From Chloroflexota bacterium (GTDB lineage: Bacteria; Chloroflexota; Dehalococcoidia; DSTF01; JACRBR01): 14,472 nt of DNA. The stretch covers positions 1 to 14,472 of the forward strand of contig JACRBR010000055.1 of NCBI GenBank assembly GCA_016213125.1. Reading direction: 5' to 3'. The position numbers and the translations under genes are program-made. Below the pieces are notes generated by a model, which did no database searches, was not told the DNA's origin, and was given only the letters and a program-made list of their open reading frames with translations. Positions within the stretch are counted from its first letter, which is position 1. Every line of letters begins with the position of its first letter. Shown in pieces: positions 12,501 to 14,472 of this stretch.

Positions 12501-14472
12501 TGATTCGAGCCGGAGCTAACCGCTGGAACAGCTATACGCTCACGTTTGGCAATGACGGGAACATCGACCTTGATGAGGAACACATCATTGTCATAAGTTG
12601 GCCCAAAGACGGCGATCTAGTTGTGGTGGGTGGAACAGGAGCGTACGGGAACCCACCCCCGCCGGCGCTAGTCGACGGATTCAGAGAGGCAGCGGCGATT
12701 TTGATCGCTCGCGTCCCAGCGCACTCCTCGCAGTCAATCAACGTTAGTTTCACAAACCCGAGCGTGGGAGAGCTTACGCTCAAGGCCGCCATCCTCCCGC
12801 TGCGGGCGCTCAACGAACTCCAACCCGCGCACGCGCAAGCAGCGATGGCGACGCAAACCTTCTCTCCCGCCCTCTTAACCGCGATTGACGACAATAACCC
12901 ACCTGTGGGATCCAGTGTGTTCGTAGGCCCCGACTTGCGCGCGGGGCATCCCAATCCCCTGGGCCATCAGGCAGTCATTGGTGAAGGCACGCAGCCAGGC
13001 TCGAAGGTCGTTCTGGATCCATTTGTGCCGGGCCCGGGCGGCGAACCACCCTCTCTCGAACAATGGAAGAACGCATTAGGCGTTGGGCAGCCCTTTGGAC
13101 CGCGCTACCTGGGCGCGGCGACGCCACCCGGCTGGACGACTACCATCGGCAGCCAGGCGGCAGACAAGGCTCGTGAGATGATCGCGGCCGCGGCCGTACT
13201 TCCAGATTGGAGAGGCGGAAAGAATGCAGGGCAGGACGGTTACTACAGTTGCGCAGGTCTCGCTGAATATGTCTACGAGTTCGCTGGACTCAATCCGAAT
13301 CAGGGTCCAACTATCGATCCTTGGGCTCTGCAGCCTGGCATGAACTACCGGGCGTGGACAGGGAGATCGGACTACTACCTACCTTACCCCCTGTCCATGA
13401 TGGACCAGTATGGTTTGCTGCCCATTTCAGACTTCGTGGAGGATCTGGGAGGTCTGCTCGGTCTTGCCCTCACACTGAGAGAAAAATTGTTGCTCGCAGT
13501 CAGCTCAATCTCGCCCGAAGACAAGTTTGGCCCGACCGGCTACGATCCCCCGGATACGCCACCAGCGGAGCGCCAGCGGTTCGTGCGGGCGGACACGCAG
13601 TTTAACTACCGCGTCGACTTCTGGAACAAGGAGGACGCGCCTGCGCCGACGCAGGACGTGTACATCACCGACCAGCTCGACACCGACCTCGATTGGAGCA
13701 CGCTGTCGTTTACCGAGATCGGCTTCCTGAAGTGGAAGGTGTCGCTGGAGGGTGGCCAGTATTTCAATGTCGATGTTGACCTGCGGCCGGACGTGGACCT
13801 CATCATCAACGCAGAGGGCTCGTTCGACCCGTGGACGCGCGAGATCCGCTGGGAGTTCCACTCGCTGGACCCGCTGACGCGCGAGCCGCCTGAGGATCCG
13901 TTCGCCGGCTTCCTGCCGCCCATCACGGCGTCCGGGTACGAAATCGGGTGGGTGAACTTCACCGTCGACCCGCTGCCCGGCCTAGCCGTGGGCACCCGGA
14001 TCGAGAACCAGGCGCTTGTGAAGTTCGACGTCGACGTGTTCAAGCCAGCCCCGCCGGGCGGTCCGTACGTCAATACAATCGACGCCGACAGCGACAACGA
14101 TTTCGTCGTCGATATGGAAGACAACTGTGATCTTGTTACCAACCCCGGGCAGGAGCACAGCGACGGGAACTTCATCGACCAGACGCCGCCCTCCACCCAG
14201 GACGACCGCACCTGGCCCAACTCCGACCCCGCCGGCGACGCCTGCGACACCGACGACGATAACGACGGCATCCTCGACGTGGACGAAGCCGCCGGCTGCA
14301 ACGCCAGCGGTCCACTGCTGGCCACCAACCGGGACACCGACGGCGACCGTTTCCTCGACGGCGCCGAGTGCGCGGTCGGCACCAACCCGGCCAGCGCGGC
14401 CAGCAAGCCGACGATCGCCCAGTGCGCGGCCTTCCTTGGCGTCGCCAGCACGCTCGATACCGACGGCGACCG
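9563..14472 (+). CDS. Giant secreted modular surface protein (3' partial)
   Basis: The frame is open from 9458 to the window end with no stop; at least 1,636 residues follow the ATG at 9563 (residue 1 here). Order: hydrophobic signal-peptide core (1-15); six Cys-containing PPC-like beta repeats (39-667); degenerate PPC-like units (668-870); an IPT/TIG-like domain (~872-962, SFSPTTGG...GAGLDPGA); a CARDB-like beta segment (~965-1110); a possible permuted papain-like segment (~1129-1240); a module starting SPEDKFGPTGYDPP with a VYITDQLDTDLDWSTL pattern (~1317-1500), common in bacterial surface proteins; and Asp-rich TSP3-like calcium repeats from D1507 to the edge. Role inferred: adhesion or cell-envelope structure, exported by Sec. 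The ATG start leaves out the basic stretch TARRLVAL encoded just upstream, so the real start is probably earlier and non-standard. It has its own promoter, and no same-strand neighbour is visible. Confidence 0.8.
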   Translation, partial: MVAGFAVVLALVPGANDGAQSAGVVGSQGAGSQAAVLICPASLGFGDISECSISAASEVDVYTFSASAGDRIRTITAETSGTLTARTEIRNPDDSVVCGSTATQQSCVLGGTGAGTYTVRVRDNSNTATGNYSLYIQRLNNPLGCAPLTIAGPPTSASIAAATEADCFTFSGTSGDLLRLLAVETAGTMQLELEVLRPDGTTRCISSLSNFSCTLDTPGTHTVLAYDTLENRLGDYTFSLYRLNNPLGCAPLTIAGPPTSASIAAATEADCFTFSGTSGDLLRLLAVETAGTMQLELEVLRPDGTTRCISSSSNFSCTLDAPGIHTVLAYDVLESRLGDYAFSLYRLNNPVGCVALAYGAPPIPGSIDLAEQDCYRFTGAAGDVARVAVSETAGALNTYTEVFRSNGTSLCPATNARLFACALDASGDHTIVISDLGGTDTGTYGVSIQKVNSPNTCTGISSNTPPLAASIDLAAEQDCYRFSGAAGDVARVAVSETAGALNTYTEVFRSNGTSLCPATNARLIACTLDASGDHTIVISDLGGTDNGTYGISLQKVNSPNTCGAIGFNLPPLTGSIDMAAEQDCYSFSGAPPDVARIAIGETSGSLTTYTEVFRPDGTSLCGPTNGSLFSCTLDAPGPHTIVVSDLGNTDSGTYNLALQNLLPVIFSCPIGSSQPIALLSDQPAQCDVIVPADTPNLFVTLRKDTAWNGSVEITKDGVPLVSKSGSGDMALQLVTPQAGTYVVNLTGAGTGVLSVAGSLPALTLGEWATGTILRRGGNAWYQVDIPPGPTELCLALETLGLWSRLEVRFGGLAGSPVWSATGDRASLCIPSPAAGRYYVSIWDSAWIPGGNQHRDHLIRADVTPIVFPDLDPVITSFSPTTGGTAGPVTVTIHGAGLDPGASVRLWSESALDLFVDPESASGSSDGRILVATFDFSSVLPGSYKLVVSNSAGKQATADERLTVQNGGAGGLWVDIRGREVIRAGANRWNSYTLTFGNDGNIDLDEEHIIVISWPKDGDLVVVGGTGAYGNPPPPALVDGFREAAAILIARVPAHSSQSINVSFTNPSVGELTLKAAILPLRALNELQPAHAQAAMATQTFSPALLTAIDDNNPPVGSSVFVGPDLRAGHPNPLGHQAVIGEGTQPGSKVVLDPFVPGPGGEPPSLEQWKNALGVGQPFGPRYLGAATPPGWTTTIGSQAADKAREMIAAAAVLPDWRGGKNAGQDGYYSCAGLAEYVYEFAGLNPNQGPTIDPWALQPGMNYRAWTGRSDYYLPYPLSMMDQYGLLPISDFVEDLGGLLGLALTLREKLLLAVSSISPEDKFGPTGYDPPDTPPAERQRFVRADTQFNYRVDFWNKEDAPAPTQDVYITDQLDTDLDWSTLSFTEIGFLKWKVSLEGGQYFNVDVDLRPDVDLIINAEGSFDPWTREIRWEFHSLDPLTREPPEDPFAGFLPPITASGYEIGWVNFTVDPLPGLAVGTRIENQALVKFDVDVFKPAPPGGPYVNTIDADSDNDFVVDMEDNCDLVTNPGQEHSDGNFIDQTPPSTQDDRTWPNSDPAGDACDTDDDNDGILDVDEAAGCNASGPLLATNRDTDGDRFLDGAECAVGTNPASAASKPTIAQCAAFLGVASTLDTDGD
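9995..10618 (+). repeat. Near-identical DNA duplication of units 2 and 3
   Basis: Bases 9995-10306 and 10307-10618 are almost identical at DNA level, including silent positions, over most of 312 bp. This points to recent duplication or gene conversion. Confidence 0.85.
10619..11245 (+). repeat. Near-identical DNA duplication of units 4 and 5
   Basis: Units 4 (10619-10930) and 5 (10931-11245) share long exact runs, for example from GAGCAAGACTGCTATCGGTT onward at ~10673 and ~10988. They differ clearly from units 2 and 3, so pairs of units were duplicated separately. Confidence 0.8.
12947..13282 (+). other. Possible circularly permuted papain/NlpC-like domain
   Basis: Inside the surface protein, His1129 and His1135 (AGHPNPLGHQAVIG) precede a helical segment (QAADKAREMIAAAAVLP) and then YYSC1230AGLAEYVYEFAGLNP. 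His-first and Cys-later with a C-x-(G/E)-L-x-x-Y-V-Y motif is the order seen in permuted NlpC/P60-type (YiiX-like) folds. It is a motif-level guess. A third catalytic residue is not assigned. Confidence 0.35.
14081..14472 (+). other. Thrombospondin type 3-like calcium-binding repeats
   Basis: Asp-rich loops DADSDNDFVVDMEDNCD (from residue 1507), ACDTDDDNDGILDVDE (D at 1562) and DTDGDRFLDGAECAVGTNP fit TSP3 calcium-binding repeats. A further DTDGDR runs into the window edge. Confidence 0.8.

Overview
The window is GC-rich bacterial DNA. It is probably from a member of the Chloroflexota (Dehalococcoidia-like) or another high-GC environmental lineage. This rests on gene content only: CopC/CopD copper proteins, AHIH/CHRD-like secreted domains with an LPPSG-plus-membrane-helix tail, a large surface protein with PPC-like and thrombospondin-type-3 segments, and several kinds of intergenic short repeats. 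I see no rRNA, tRNA, CRISPR array, transposase or phage gene.

Left block, bases 1-4776, + strand: a copper and cell-envelope cluster. It holds the 3' end of a secreted CopC protein with a His/Met-rich linker and an AHIH-like domain (3-749), a secreted paralogue of that domain (1004-1615), a single-pass CopC-like protein (1620-2312), and a large CopC-CopD-YtkA-like-cytochrome c fusion (2365-4776). The last three are packed as one transcription unit. Together they suggest capture of periplasmic or extracellular copper, its transport across the membrane, and a link to a c-type haem redox step.

Middle, 4777-7018: a solo gltD-type flavin/Fe-S oxidoreductase (4986-6443) with a promoter of its own. 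It is flanked by intergenic DNA rich in 7-nt-period repeat arrays. In the 575-bp gap after gltD sits a compact minus-strand unit: promoter, near-perfect Shine-Dalgarno, a 22-residue Cys-containing peptide ORF, and a strong hairpin terminator. I regard this unannotated unit as the most novel item here.

Right-middle, 7019-9215, minus strand: a class III PLP aminotransferase followed 7 nt later by a PAP2-type membrane phosphatase/transferase, forming a two-gene operon.

Right, 9405-14472, + strand: a promoter and then a very long reading frame that stays open to the end of the window (more than 1,630 codons). It encodes a secreted modular protein: signal peptide, six about 104-residue Cys-containing PPC-like repeats, an IPT/TIG-like domain, a segment resembling a circularly permuted papain/NlpC-like fold, a beta-rich adhesin-like module, and Asp-rich calcium-binding TSP3-like repeats. 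Its translation start is puzzling, because the good ribosome-binding site and the signal-peptide n-region lie upstream of the first ATG/TTG.
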